From Burkholderiales bacterium (lineage in GTDB: Bacteria > Pseudomonadota > Gammaproteobacteria > Burkholderiales > Burkholderiaceae_C): a stretch of 48,838 bases of DNA. Positions within the stretch are counted from its first letter, which is position 1; the number at the start of each line of letters is the position of its first letter. The DNA lies in contig JAIXTA010000199.1 in assembly GCA_027484405.1 (NCBI GenBank), forward strand, positions 1 through 48,838. Direction: 5' to 3'. Shown one piece after another: positions 17,837 to 26,315 of the stretch. The notes beneath the pieces are model-generated. The model did no database searches. It was given only the letters and a program-made list of their open reading frames with translations, and was not told where the DNA came from. The translations under genes were made by a program, and so were the position numbers.

Positions 17837-20590
17837 ATGCTTAACCGTAAACAAGTGGTCTGCGCATTTGCGCAGGTCTTTGGAGGTCTCGCTGTCTGCG
17901 CGCTAGCGCCCGTTGCACTCGCTCAGCAGCAACAAGACACCCAGAAGCTCGAACGCGTCGAAGTGACCGGTTCGAGCATCAAGCGTATTGATGCAGAAAC
18001 TTCATCTCCTGTAACCGTCCTGCGTAAGGAAGACCTCGACAAGCTCGGCGTGACGAGCGCGGCTGAGCTGCTGTCCAAGGTCAGTGCCAACAACGCCGGC
18101 GGCTTCTCGCTTCAGCAGGGCGTCGGCTCCTCGCTGGCCGGTTTTTCTGGTGCGTCTCTGCGCGGCCTGTCCTCGGCTCGTACCCTCGTCCTGCTAAACG
18201 GCCGTCGCCTGCCGGGCTTTGCGACCAACAGCACCTCAGTTGACCTGAACCTCATTCCGTTCGAAGCGCTCGAACGCGTCGAAGTTCTGCGCGACGGTGC
18301 GTCTGCGGTGTATGGCACGGATGCCATCGGCGGCGTGATCAATTTCATCACCCGCAAGGACTACAACGGCATCATCATTTCTGGCCGTACAGACCAGACC
18401 GAAAAGGGCGGTGGCGATTCCTACACCGCCACCGCGACGTTCGGTTTTGGTGATCTCGCCAAGGACCGCTTCAACATTTTCGGCTCGGTGTCTGCAGGCA
18501 AGAATGACGTGCTCCGTTCGAGCGAGCGCTCGTTCGCCAAGACCGGCATTTTCCAGACCGGCCCGTTCTCCGCGCTCTCGCAGTTTTCGTACAACACCCC
18601 GGTTGCCAACATCTATGACGGTTCGATCGTAGGTGGTGTGTTCGTGCCCAACGGCGCGATCTTCTCGAATCCCGGTGCCCCTGCTTGCGACCCGGCTCGC
18701 AACTCGTTTGATGACTACACGGGTGGATCGTTTGCCGGCACGACGCAGAATGCCTGTATCTATGACTTCTCGGCGCGGATCGATCTGCTGCCCAAGCAGG
18801 ATCGCCTGTCGGCGATCAGCCGTGCGACGCTGCAGCTGAGCTCCGACATCGAGCTGTTCGCCGAGCTGACCTACGCAAAGACCAAGACCAAGTACGCCAT
18901 CTCGGAGACACCGACTGGCACGTTCACGTCGAGCGAGCTCTACATGCTGCCGACGAACCCGTTCTATCCGACGGCCTACCTCGCTCGCGAGTACGGCTAC
19001 AACGGCCCGATCGGCATGTTCTGGCGCATCCGCGAAGGCGGTGGTCGCACCAACCAGGCTGATGTTGACCAGTATCGCGTTAACGTCGGTTCGCGCGGCG
19101 TCTTGATCGGCTGGGACTACGACATCGCGTACTCCAACGCCAAGAGCAAGTACAACGAAAAGTACACAGACGGCTACTTCAGCCGCCGCCGCTTGCAGGC
19201 ACTGCTGGACGCCGGCCGGATCAACCCGTTCGCCGAAAACACCGGCGCACAGCTCCAGGCACTCAATACGGCCAAGATTCTGACGTCTGTGCGTCAGGCC
19301 AATCTTGATCTGAACGAAATCCAGGCGAAGGTCTCGCGTGAACTTGGAACGCTTGCAGGTGGCGCCATGGGCGTTGCTGCAGGTATCAACTGGCGTACGG
19401 AAAAGCTGACCGACAACTCCAATGCTGACCTGGCATCTGGTGACGTGATCGGCGGTACGACCATCCCGTCGACAAGCGGCAAGCGCACGTCGACCGGTGT
19501 GTTCGGCGAATTGGTTGCGCCTTTTGCCAAGGGACTGGAAGCCACTGCCGCCGCTCGCTATGACAGCTACAACGGCGGTGTAGGCGGTACCTTCAACCCG
19601 AAGCTGGGTCTGAAGTGGTCGCCGTCGAACCAGTTTGCGATGCGCACGTCATTGTCCAGCGGTTTCCGTGCGCCCTCGATCACTGACTTGTACGGTGGTA
19701 CCTCTGTTGGTTCGTCTGCCAACTTCGTTGACCCGGTGCTCTGTCCGGGTGGTGTGGGTACCGCAGGCAACTGCCGTGCACTGCAGCGTGACATCAAGAC
19801 GGAGAGCAGCACTGCGGTCAAGCCTGAGAAGGCACGCGGCTTGACGGCCGGCATGATCATCGAGCCGAACCGCAACTTCTCGACGACGATCGACTTCTAC
19901 TACATCAACATCCAGGGTGCCATTGGCGAACTTGGTGGCAACTTCATTCTGGGGGGCTACAAGCGCGAAGTGGATAGCGGCGTGCTGAATGGTCCGTTCT
20001 CGCAGTACATCCAGCGCGGCACCGGTTGTGGCCAGCCAGCCTGTGCCATCACCGCGGTAGTCAGCAAGATCGGTAACTGGAGCGATCTATGGACCAGCGG
20101 TATCGACCTGTCGATGAAGTACCGCTTCCCGAAGACCGACGTCGGTACCTTCCAACTGGGCTATGACGCCACCTACGTGAACCGCTACGACACTCGCTTG
20201 TCTTTCGGTGGTCAGAAGGTTTGGGGTGAGGGCTTTGCCGCCAATACGGGCGCAGATCCGTTGATCCGGGCACGGACGGTGACAACCCTCGGCTGGGAGC
20301 AAGGCCCGCTGAACGGTACGCTGGTTTACAACTGGCAGTCCGCGTACAACCAGCAGCTGACTGGTTTCCCGACCCCGCAGAAGGTCGCCATCTACGAGAC
20401 CTTCGACGTTCAAGTGGGCTATACGGGCATCAAGGGCCTGAAGCTCGCCGCTGGCGTGCGTAACGTGCTGGACCGCAATCCGCCGTTCACGATCGCAGGT
20501 GCCGGTGTGTTCCAAGTCGGTTTCGACCCGGGCTATGCCGATCCGCGCGGTCGGACCGCCTACGTTTCCGGCAGCTACGCGTTCAAATAA
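17837..20590 (+). CDS. TonB-dependent outer-membrane receptor 3
   Basis: A 917-residue, more diverged member of the trio. Its signal peptide is MLNRKQVVCAFAQVFGGLAV...ALAQ, followed by a TonB-box-like LERVEVTG and a plug with GSSIKRIDAETSSP, SLRGLSSARTLVLLNGRR and VEVLRDGASAVYGTDA. The barrel region has WSPSNQFAMRTSLSSGF, RAPSITDLYGG and MIIEPNRNFSTTIDFYY, and closes with VSGSYAFK. The stretch with CGQPACAIT (about residue 733) holds a cysteine pair, probably in an outer loop. GAGGGG precedes the ATG. The gap from the receptor 2 terminator to this gene is only about 130 bp, so its promoter must lie there. The ligand is unknown. Confidence 0.93.
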   Translation: MLNRKQVVCAFAQVFGGLAVCALAPVALAQQQQDTQKLERVEVTGSSIKRIDAETSSPVTVLRKEDLDKLGVTSAAELLSKVSANNAGGFSLQQGVGSSLAGFSGASLRGLSSARTLVLLNGRRLPGFATNSTSVDLNLIPFEALERVEVLRDGASAVYGTDAIGGVINFITRKDYNGIIISGRTDQTEKGGGDSYTATATFGFGDLAKDRFNIFGSVSAGKNDVLRSSERSFAKTGIFQTGPFSALSQFSYNTPVANIYDGSIVGGVFVPNGAIFSNPGAPACDPARNSFDDYTGGSFAGTTQNACIYDFSARIDLLPKQDRLSAISRATLQLSSDIELFAELTYAKTKTKYAISETPTGTFTSSELYMLPTNPFYPTAYLAREYGYNGPIGMFWRIREGGGRTNQADVDQYRVNVGSRGVLIGWDYDIAYSNAKSKYNEKYTDGYFSRRRLQALLDAGRINPFAENTGAQLQALNTAKILTSVRQANLDLNEIQAKVSRELGTLAGGAMGVAAGINWRTEKLTDNSNADLASGDVIGGTTIPSTSGKRTSTGVFGELVAPFAKGLEATAAARYDSYNGGVGGTFNPKLGLKWSPSNQFAMRTSLSSGFRAPSITDLYGGTSVGSSANFVDPVLCPGGVGTAGNCRALQRDIKTESSTAVKPEKARGLTAGMIIEPNRNFSTTIDFYYINIQGAIGELGGNFILGGYKREVDSGVLNGPFSQYIQRGTGCGQPACAITAVVSKIGNWSDLWTSGIDLSMKYRFPKTDVGTFQLGYDATYVNRYDTRLSFGGQKVWGEGFAANTGADPLIRARTVTTLGWEQGPLNGTLVYNWQSAYNQQLTGFPTPQKVAIYETFDVQVGYTGIKGLKLAAGVRNVLDRNPPFTIAGAGVFQVGFDPGYADPRGRTAYVSGSYAFK

Positions 20591-20610
20591 GGCGCATCAC
20601 TGCTGTAGAC

Positions 20611-20638
20611 AATGGGGAGGCCTCGGCCTCCCCATTTT
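20611..20638 (+). terminator. Intrinsic terminator of receptor 3
   Basis: A 12-bp perfect inverted repeat (aatggggaggcc/ggcctccccatt) running into TTTTG, 20 bases after the stop codon. It lies just before the oxygenase gene, so that gene is read-through dependent or has a promoter within about 15 bp, overlapping the hairpin. Confidence 0.85.
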
Positions 20639-20653
20639 GTTGTGAGTACTTGG

Positions 20654-21388
20654 ATGATTGCAATCGACATCGAAGCGGTTCAGCGGGCCGCGCAGCGCTT
20701 CTCGGCAGCTGGCAGAGTTCTGCTCAAGGATGTGCTTGATCCCGTACTGGCGCAGAGTCTCACAAAAACGCTCACCTCCGGTCTTTCTTGGGAGCTGACC
20801 ACTCGGTTCCAGGGCGAGACGCGCAATGTTGCGCATTCGACTTTGCAGCAGATGTCAGCGCCTCAGCGGGAGCAGTTGCGTGGGGCGATCCTGCGAGGCG
20901 CAAAGCAGGACTTCCAGTTCGAATTTCTTGAGTACTCCTTGGGTGATGACAACCTTCAGGCGCTTGGCAAAGACCATCTGCTTGCACGTTTGCTCGGGGA
21001 GCTGCGCGGCGATGCCGGCAAGGCGTTCTTCGGCGCGGTTCTCGGACTCAAGAACATTGCGCACATAACGGCGTTTGTCAGCCGCTATGAGCCCGGGCAC
21101 TTCCTCATGCCGCATACCGACTATGTCAACGGTGAGCAGCGCGAGGCAGCATTCGTGTTGAATCTGTCTGCCCGATGGAAACCGGAGTGGGGGGGCCTGC
21201 TGCAGTTCATTGGCTCAGGTGGTGATGTTGTGGACACATTCGTTCCCCAGCACAACACCCTCTCGATCTTCAAAGTGCCGCAGGCGCACATGGTTTCGTA
21301 CATCACACCGCTTGCAGAGTTGCCGCGGCTATCGATCGCGGGCTGGGTCTACAGCGCGCTGCCAACTGCACCACTCGCCCGATACTGA
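20654..21388 (+). CDS. 2-oxoglutarate/Fe(II)-dependent oxygenase, Tpa1-like prolyl-hydroxylase family
   Basis: A 244-residue cytoplasmic oxygenase of the double-stranded beta-helix fold. The iron triad is H154-x-D156 (MPHTDYVNGEQREAAF) with distal H212 (KVPQAHMV), and the 2-oxoglutarate-binding arginine lies in the family's RLSIAGW motif near residue 224. The start at 20654 is chosen because the earlier in-frame ATG lies inside the receptor 3 terminator; the ribosome site is poor (GAGTACTTGG). It stands between three TonB-dependent receptors and their energising complex. Genes of this broad class often neighbour such receptors (PiuC beside PiuA is one example), so modification of a ligand or protein linked to uptake is plausible. 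The substrate is unknown. Confidence 0.82.
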   Translation: MIAIDIEAVQRAAQRFSAAGRVLLKDVLDPVLAQSLTKTLTSGLSWELTTRFQGETRNVAHSTLQQMSAPQREQLRGAILRGAKQDFQFEFLEYSLGDDNLQALGKDHLLARLLGELRGDAGKAFFGAVLGLKNIAHITAFVSRYEPGHFLMPHTDYVNGEQREAAFVLNLSARWKPEWGGLLQFIGSGGDVVDTFVPQHNTLSIFKVPQAHMVSYITPLAELPRLSIAGWVYSALPTAPLARY

Positions 21389-21703
21389 CAGTTAATTCAG
21401 CGCGTATCTGGCACGCAGATTGCAGACCCAGACGCGTCGGAGCCGGTGCGCAAATCGCAACGAAGATGCGGCTACAAGTGGTGTTGTTGCACGGAGCACG
21501 CGTTCAGCAGGATGCTCCGATGAATTCGATCGAAGCCACGCAACTTTTCCCGCATGTAGCTTTCCTACCGCGTTAGAATCGCGCCTTCCGTTTTTCTTGA
21601 GGTTCTCGATTCATCGAGCGGCGTGTTCCAACAGAAGCCGCCGCGAGTCGAGTGTGGTCAGCGACAGGCTGACTGTATTGGGGCATCACTGATCGGAGAG
21701 ACC
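21389..21703. other. 315-bp region upstream of exbB
   Basis: No gene is convincing here. A TAGAAT (21574-21579) resembles a -10 element but lacks a good -35 at 17 bp. GGAGAG at 21695-21700 is the exbB ribosome site. No Fur-box-like palindrome was seen. Confidence 0.4.
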
Positions 21704-22561
21704 ATGGTATTCAAGTTCGTCCGCATTCCCGCGCGCATCGCGGCCCTGTTCCTGGCAGGTGCCATGGCTGTGGGTAGCGTCTACGCCCAGACCGCTGCGC
21801 CGGCTGCCGAAGCCGCCAAGCCGGCCGAAGCCGCAGCGGCTGCGCCTGCAGCAGCACCTGCTGCCGCCGCGACGCCGGGCAAGTCCCAGGCCGCAGTCGA
21901 GAACCCCTACGGTCTGCGCGCCATGTGGGAACACGGCGATTTTGTTGCCAAGGGCACATTCTTCATCATGATCTTCATGTCGCTGGGTACTTGGTACATC
22001 ATCGCAGTGAAGCTCTGGGAAGGCCGCAATATCTCCCGCCAGGCTCAGGCTGCGAACAAGACCTTCTGGAGCGCCGGTTCAGTGCGCGCTGGTGCCGACA
22101 CCCTCCACAAGGACAGCCCCTTCCGCTTCATCGCCGAGCGCGGCATTGAAGCTACTCAGAAGCATGATGGCTTGCTGGGTCAAATCGATCTGTCGACCTG
22201 GGTCACCATGTCAATTGAACGTGCCATGGGCAATGTGCAGAGCCGCATGGGCGATGGAATGGCTTTCCTGGCGACCGTTGGTTCAACTGCTCCCTTCATT
22301 GGCCTCTTCGGTACGGTCTGGGGCATCTACAACGCCCTCGTGCGCATCGGCGTGTCTGGTCAGGCTTCCATCGACAAGGTGGCCGGCCCCGTGGGCGAAG
22401 CCCTGATCATGACCGCGATCGGTCTGGCCGTCGCTGTGCCTGCCGTGTTGGGCTACAACTTCATCGTTCGTCGCAACAAGACGGCGATGGATGAAGTGCG
22501 CGCCTTCGGCAGCGACCTGCACTCCGTTCTGCTTGCCTCGGCAAACGCCAAGAAGGGCTAA
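21704..22561 (+). CDS. exbB: ExbB/TolQ-family proton channel subunit
   Basis: The inner-membrane pentamer subunit that, with ExbD, converts proton flow into TonB motion. The 285-residue protein starts with an apparent signal peptide (ARIAALFLAGAMAVGSVYAQ) and an alanine/proline-rich periplasmic stretch (about residues 28-65), as in long ExbB forms. The first helix (FFIMIFMSLGTWYIIAVKLW) follows, then a cytoplasmic domain and the conserved channel helices (LATVGSTAPFIGLFGTVWGI and ALIMTAIGLAVAVPAVLGYN). GGAGAG precedes the ATG. It leads the operon exbB-exbD-exbD-tonB; the first exbD ATG is five bases after its stop. The nearby receptors are its obvious clients. Confidence 0.94.
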   Translation: MVFKFVRIPARIAALFLAGAMAVGSVYAQTAAPAAEAAKPAEAAAAAPAAAPAAAATPGKSQAAVENPYGLRAMWEHGDFVAKGTFFIMIFMSLGTWYIIAVKLWEGRNISRQAQAANKTFWSAGSVRAGADTLHKDSPFRFIAERGIEATQKHDGLLGQIDLSTWVTMSIERAMGNVQSRMGDGMAFLATVGSTAPFIGLFGTVWGIYNALVRIGVSGQASIDKVAGPVGEALIMTAIGLAVAVPAVLGYNFIVRRNKTAMDEVRAFGSDLHSVLLASANAKKG

Positions 22562-22566
22562 TCGCC

Positions 22567-22998
22567 ATGGCGATGAATGTCGGCTCAGCCGACGAAGAAG
22601 AGGGCCTGAACTCGACCATCAACACCACGCCCCTCGTGGACGTGATGTTGGTGCTCCTGATCATTTTTCTCATCACGATTCCAGTGGTGACCACTTCGGT
22701 CAAGCTCGAGTTGCCCAAGGAGACCAACTCCATTCGCGAGAGCAAACCCGAGAACATTGTGATCTCAGTGGACCGCCAGGGACGCATCTTCTACTACGAC
22801 ACACCGATGCCCAATGCGCAGGCCATCTTTGAGCGCCTGCGCAAGGTCTCGACGATGAACCCGCAGCCCGAAGTGCATATTCGCGGTGACATGGCGTCGA
22901 ACTACGAGCCGGTCGGCCGGGTGCTTTATGCCGTGCAGCGAGCCGGCATCGCGAAAGTCGCGTTCCTGACCGAGCCTACGGGTCCGGGCGGAAACTAA
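22567..22998 (+). CDS. exbD: ExbD/TolR-family protein, copy 1
   Basis: A 143-residue partner of ExbB with one transmembrane helix and a periplasmic domain. The N-terminus carries the family signature INTTPLVDVMLVLLIIFLIT, whose aspartate at the membrane boundary is the proton-carrying residue. The periplasmic part (VHIRGDMASNYEPVGRVLYA) is typical of ExbD. It starts five bases after exbB and is followed by a second, diverged exbD. Having two ExbD subunits with one ExbB suggests mixed or alternative complexes. Confidence 0.93.
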   Translation: MAMNVGSADEEEGLNSTINTTPLVDVMLVLLIIFLITIPVVTTSVKLELPKETNSIRESKPENIVISVDRQGRIFYYDTPMPNAQAIFERLRKVSTMNPQPEVHIRGDMASNYEPVGRVLYAVQRAGIAKVAFLTEPTGPGGN

Positions 22999-23014
22999 TC
23001 TGAAGATCGAGGCT

Positions 23015-23034
23015 GCACCCGCGCATGTGGGTGC
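23015..23034 (+). other. Intercistronic hairpin between the two exbD genes
   Basis: A 6-bp stem (gcaccc/gggtgc) with an 8-nt loop lies in the 54-bp gap, just before the GGAGGAG ribosome site of the second exbD. It has no T-run, so it more likely affects mRNA processing or translation than termination. Confidence 0.4.
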
Positions 23035-23052
23035 GCTCGGAGGAGTTTTGGC

Positions 23053-23481
23053 ATGGGAATGAGTGTTGGCAGCGGTGGCGGTGGTGATGCCGAGCCGATG
23101 ATGGACATCAACACGACACCGCTCATCGACGTGATGCTGGTGTTGTTGATCATGTTCATCATCACGATTCCAATTCAGCTGCATTCGGTGAACGTGAACA
23201 TGCCGGTGGGTGACCCGCCGCGAAGTCAGGTTGAGCCAGTCAAGATCCGCCTGGACATCAACGAAGAGAGCAAGATTTTCTGGGATGCGCAGCAGGTTGT
23301 TGACGCGACGGACCTCGAAAATCGCCTTCGTGGTGCAGCCACGTCCCCGGACAACCCAGTGCTGATCATTCGACCGGACAAGCGTGCCCGCTACGAAACA
23401 GTGGCGCACGTGCTCGCAGCCGTGCAACGTGCTGGCGTAGGCCGCATGACGATCGCCGGTGCAGAGCAGTTCGTCGAATAA
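23053..23481 (+). CDS. exbD: ExbD/TolR-family protein, copy 2
   Basis: A 142-residue paralogue of the preceding gene with the same organisation: MMDINTTPLIDVMLVLLIMF with the catalytic aspartate, one helix and a periplasmic domain ending DKRARYETVAHVLAAVQ. Its N-terminus has a glycine/serine-rich stretch (GSGGGGDAEP) that copy 1 lacks. GGAGGAG precedes the ATG closely. Paired exbD genes in one operon are known in Xanthomonas and related bacteria, where the second copy is not always needed for iron uptake. That precedent makes a specialised role in receptor loading plausible here. Confidence 0.92.
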   Translation: MGMSVGSGGGGDAEPMMDINTTPLIDVMLVLLIMFIITIPIQLHSVNVNMPVGDPPRSQVEPVKIRLDINEESKIFWDAQQVVDATDLENRLRGAATSPDNPVLIIRPDKRARYETVAHVLAAVQRAGVGRMTIAGAEQFVE

Positions 23482-23494
23482 GACATCGACCAGG

Positions 23495-23583
23495 GTCGAT
23501 CAGCGATCGACGATTGTGCTGTGGCGGCAGGTCCAGGGAGGGGTCGCCGCCCAAGCACTTAGTGGCGCGCAGGCCTAGTGCTT
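23495..23583 (+). other. Two intercistronic hairpins between exbD copy 2 and tonB
   Basis: The 127-bp gap holds gtcgatc-AGC-gatcgac (23495-23511) and a longer bulged stem, aagcacttag pairing with ctagtgctt (23553-23583), ending ten bases before the tonB AGGAG. They may set the tonB:exb expression ratio. Confidence 0.4.
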
Positions 23584-23608
23584 GCGTGTCCGAAGGAGTA
23601 GGTTTGTT

Positions 23609-24295
23609 ATGGCAAACGACATCCGTATGGTGACGGACTACCGGTCACAACAGCGGAATCCGCGCAAGCACATGGTGGGCCTGTCTGTCGTGGTCGGTTT
23701 GCACGCCGTCCTGCTGTACGCGGTCACGACGGGTCTGGCCAACCAGATGATCGTCAAGGTGGCCAAGCCCGTTGAAGCACTGCTGGAGGAATACAAGCCT
23801 CCGCCTCCGCCACCCCCGCCGCCCCCGCCACCCCCGCCCAAGCAGGTCACGCAGGCTCCGCCTCCTGAGGCGCCGCCGCCCGTGTTCGTGCCGCAGGCCG
23901 AAGTGAAGCCGACCGTGCCTGTAGAGGCGCCTGTCGTGCCCTTCACGACTGCGCCGCCGGTGGCTGAGTACAAGATCACGCCACCCGCACCCCCGGCCCC
24001 GCCGGCGCTGCCCAGCGTGATTCGTGGCACGGGCAATTGCTCTGCGGTACCGCCCAAGCCGGAGTACCCGCGCAAGGCGCTGCAGGAAGGTGTGCAAGGC
24101 ACAATCGTGATCCGGGCGCAGGTCGGCGCAAACGGACGCTTGGGCAGTCCAGTGATCCACTCGGTCAGCGGAATGTCCCAGTTGCAGGCGCGGATGTTCC
24201 AGTCAGTCCTGTTCTCCAATGTCGCAGGGTATGCCTGTGCCGGCGAACCGGGGCAGACCTATGAGATCCCGTTTGACTTCAAGTTGAACGACTGA
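23609..24295 (+). CDS. tonB: Energy transducer TonB
   Basis: This periplasm-spanning protein transmits energy from ExbB-ExbD to outer-membrane receptors. The 228-residue protein starts at 23609, ten bases after AGGAG. A short cytoplasmic segment is followed by one helix (GLSVVVGLHAVLLYAVTT, about 24-41). A linker of 14 consecutive prolines comes next (P64-P77), then further Pro-rich stretches to about residue 140. The C-terminal TonB domain (PPKPEYPRKALQEGVQGT, SGMSQLQARM) contains the YP motif that meets the receptor TonB box, and two cysteines (NCSAVPP, YACAGEP) that could form a disulfide. It closes the exbB operon, 127 bp after exbD copy 2, and a terminator follows. Confidence 0.95.
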   Translation: MANDIRMVTDYRSQQRNPRKHMVGLSVVVGLHAVLLYAVTTGLANQMIVKVAKPVEALLEEYKPPPPPPPPPPPPPPKQVTQAPPPEAPPPVFVPQAEVKPTVPVEAPVVPFTTAPPVAEYKITPPAPPAPPALPSVIRGTGNCSAVPPKPEYPRKALQEGVQGTIVIRAQVGANGRLGSPVIHSVSGMSQLQARMFQSVLFSNVAGYACAGEPGQTYEIPFDFKLND

Positions 24296-24318
24296 TCGAC
24301 TGACAAGCGCGTTAGCAG

Positions 24319-24346
24319 AAAAGGCCCGGGCTGACCGGGCCTTTTT
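24319..24346 (+). terminator. Intrinsic terminator of the exbB-exbD-exbD-tonB operon
   Basis: An 11-bp stem (aaaaggcccgg-type arms around loop GCTGA) followed by a T-run, 23 bases after the tonB stop. Confidence 0.92.
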
Positions 24347-24417
24347 CTCACTGTGTGTCCGGAACGGTCGGTACGTTGAGGGTCGACCGGGCGGCACATG
24401 CCTGATGCGAGGCCAGC

Positions 24418-26106
24418 TCAGCGCTTTCCTGAGTGGTGCTTGCTGTTCGCCGCCGTTGATGAGGGGCGAGCACCGCGCTGTGGCTTTTGGGCGCTTGCCT
24501 TGCGGGCGTGGCTCCGCGCACTGGATGCGGGTTTTGCCGTACGGGTTGCCTTGGTCGGCGCAGCAGCACGGTAGATCGTGAGGCGCTGACCAGCCGCCAC
24601 GCTGGTGCGTCCGCCATTCCATTGCGTCAGCTGCGCAGTGGAAACGCGATACCGCTTGGCGATGCTTGCCAGGCTCTCGCCCTTGCGGACCACATGGACA
24701 CCACGCCGGAGTGCCGGACCATCAGGCGCAACGATGAGATCCCCCGACTCTGCGATCGTCTCAGGGATGTCCTCGTTCACGTGCGTGGGGCGGGGGACGA
24801 GAAGCGTTGAGCCCGGGCGAATCACGCTTCGCGCAGGGATGTTGTTCGCGCTGCGCAGGTCGGTCTCAGAAATGCCGAATCGTGCCGCGATGGCGGCGGG
24901 GCGCTCCGTGGCCCCAACCTTGTAGGCCATCCAGGATGACAGTGGCCGATCGTAGTTCTCGAGATTCTTAAGGAAGGTGTCCACCTTGTCGGCAGGCAGC
25001 AGGATCTCGGGGCGCAGGGCACCGACGATCACAGGCCGATTGAACGAGGGATTGAGTGCCCGGAACTGATCGACCGAGATCTCGGCGAGCTTCGCTGCAG
25101 TGACGACATCGATGTCACGATCCTTGGTGATGGTGACAAAGTAGGGCTCGTTGCGGATGACAGGCAGCTTGAGCCCGTAGCGTTCCGGATCCTTCACGAT
25201 GTTCTTGATGGCCTGCAGCTTGGGCACATACCAGCGCGTTTCGGCAGGCATGTTCAGGCTCTGATAGTCTGTGGGCTTGCCCGCGCGCTGATTGCGCGCA
25301 ATGGCACGCGAGACGGATCCCTCGCCCCAGTTGTAGCTGGCCAGGGCTAGGTGCCAGTCACCGAACATGCCGTACAGGCGCTCGAAGTAGTCGAGTGCGG
25401 CACGCGTAGAGTCGATGACCGAGCGGCGCTCGTCCTTCCACATGGTCTGCTTGAGGTTGTACTGCTTGCCTGTGCTCGGGATGAACTGCCACATCCCGCT
25501 GGCCTTGGCTGTCGACAGCGCTTGCGGGTTGAAGGCACTCTCGATGAAGGGCAGCAAGGCCAGCTCCATCGGCATGTTGCGCCGCTCAATCTCCTCCACG
25601 ATGAAATAGAGGTAACGGCTGGCACGCTCGGTCATGCGCTGCATGTACTCAGGCTGACGTGCGTACCACTGCGTTTTGTCGTCAGCAAGCGGGCTTTCGA
25701 GATCGGGCATTGCAAAGCCGCTGCGGATGCGCGCCCAGAGATCTTCGCGTGCGAGGTCAAGCTCAGTGCCCAGCTTGGGCGCATCAGTCGGTACCTGCGC
25801 ACCAGGCGGTCGGGTATCTGGCACAACCAGTTGCGGGTTGGACAGCGGACCGACCGCATCAACGATGGGGCCGACCGGAACAGGCACGCTGACGGTACCC
25901 GCTTGCGGCGCCGGCATGGCGGACATCGGAATGCGCGAAGGCGGTGCCGATGGGATGGCTGGCGCGGGCTGGGCGGGCGCCGCCGGCTTCGCAGGCAACT
26001 CGCGGCTTTCGATCGGGGCAGGCGTCTGCGCATGGACGCTCGCACAGATCGTGGTCACCACAAGGGCAAGACCCGCAATCCCGAGCGCGCGAACGACGCC
26101 GTGCAT
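24418..26106 (-). CDS. mltD: Membrane-bound lytic murein transglycosylase D-like protein with LysM domains
   Basis: A periplasmic peptidoglycan-cleaving enzyme of the MltD class. The start at 26106 gives a signal peptide (MHGVVRALGIAGLALVVTT...VHAQ); an ATG 11 codons earlier is possible. An alanine/proline-rich linker is followed by the Slt domain, with catalytic E189 in LLPFIESAFNP, then ASGMWQFIPSTGKQY and LALASYNWGEG. Two LysM-like modules follow: a weaker one (VGATERPAAIAARFGIS) and a clear C-terminal one (HVVRKGESLASIAKRYRVS). The C-terminus is a basic Ala/Lys/Arg-rich tail. No lipobox cysteine follows the signal peptide, unlike E. coli MltD. It lies next to gloB, the same neighbourhood as in E. 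coli. Confidence 0.93.
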   Translation of the reverse strand: MHGVVRALGIAGLALVVTTICASVHAQTPAPIESRELPAKPAAPAQPAPAIPSAPPSRIPMSAMPAPQAGTVSVPVPVGPIVDAVGPLSNPQLVVPDTRPPGAQVPTDAPKLGTELDLAREDLWARIRSGFAMPDLESPLADDKTQWYARQPEYMQRMTERASRYLYFIVEEIERRNMPMELALLPFIESAFNPQALSTAKASGMWQFIPSTGKQYNLKQTMWKDERRSVIDSTRAALDYFERLYGMFGDWHLALASYNWGEGSVSRAIARNQRAGKPTDYQSLNMPAETRWYVPKLQAIKNIVKDPERYGLKLPVIRNEPYFVTITKDRDIDVVTAAKLAEISVDQFRALNPSFNRPVIVGALRPEILLPADKVDTFLKNLENYDRPLSSWMAYKVGATERPAAIAARFGISETDLRSANNIPARSVIRPGSTLLVPRPTHVNEDIPETIAESGDLIVAPDGPALRRGVHVVRKGESLASIAKRYRVSTAQLTQWNGGRTSVAAGQRLTIYRAAAPTKATRTAKPASSARSHARKASAQKPQRGARPSSTAANSKHHSGKR

Positions 26107-26315
26107 GGCACAAGCCCTCGGCTCCTGGCCTCTGGCCATGCCTGGCGTGAGGCACGAGGGCCTGCAACTGGAAATGCGCGTCATGAGGCAGATGCGTAGC
26201 TGAAGCACAAAAGCGGAGAGTTTAGGCGTGCCTGACCCGATCCCTTGCAGCATCCTTGGAGCGCCGCGTCGAATAGTCAACCGACGACCACGATCAAGCG
26301 TCGCGGTTTGCCTCT

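Noticed and set aside
20612-20653. Upstream ATG for the 2-oxoglutarate oxygenase
   Set aside because: Lies within the receptor 3 terminator stem and adds MGRPRPPHF-type shadow residues; the later ATG fits better.
11546-21703. Fur boxes before the TonB receptors or exbB
   Set aside because: No GATAATGATAATCATTATC-like palindrome found; TCATTG-N6-CAATGA at 14764 has the wrong arrangement.
23798-24020. Gly-rich minus-strand open frames opposite tonB
   Set aside because: Complement of the proline-coding run; an artefact of low-complexity sequence.
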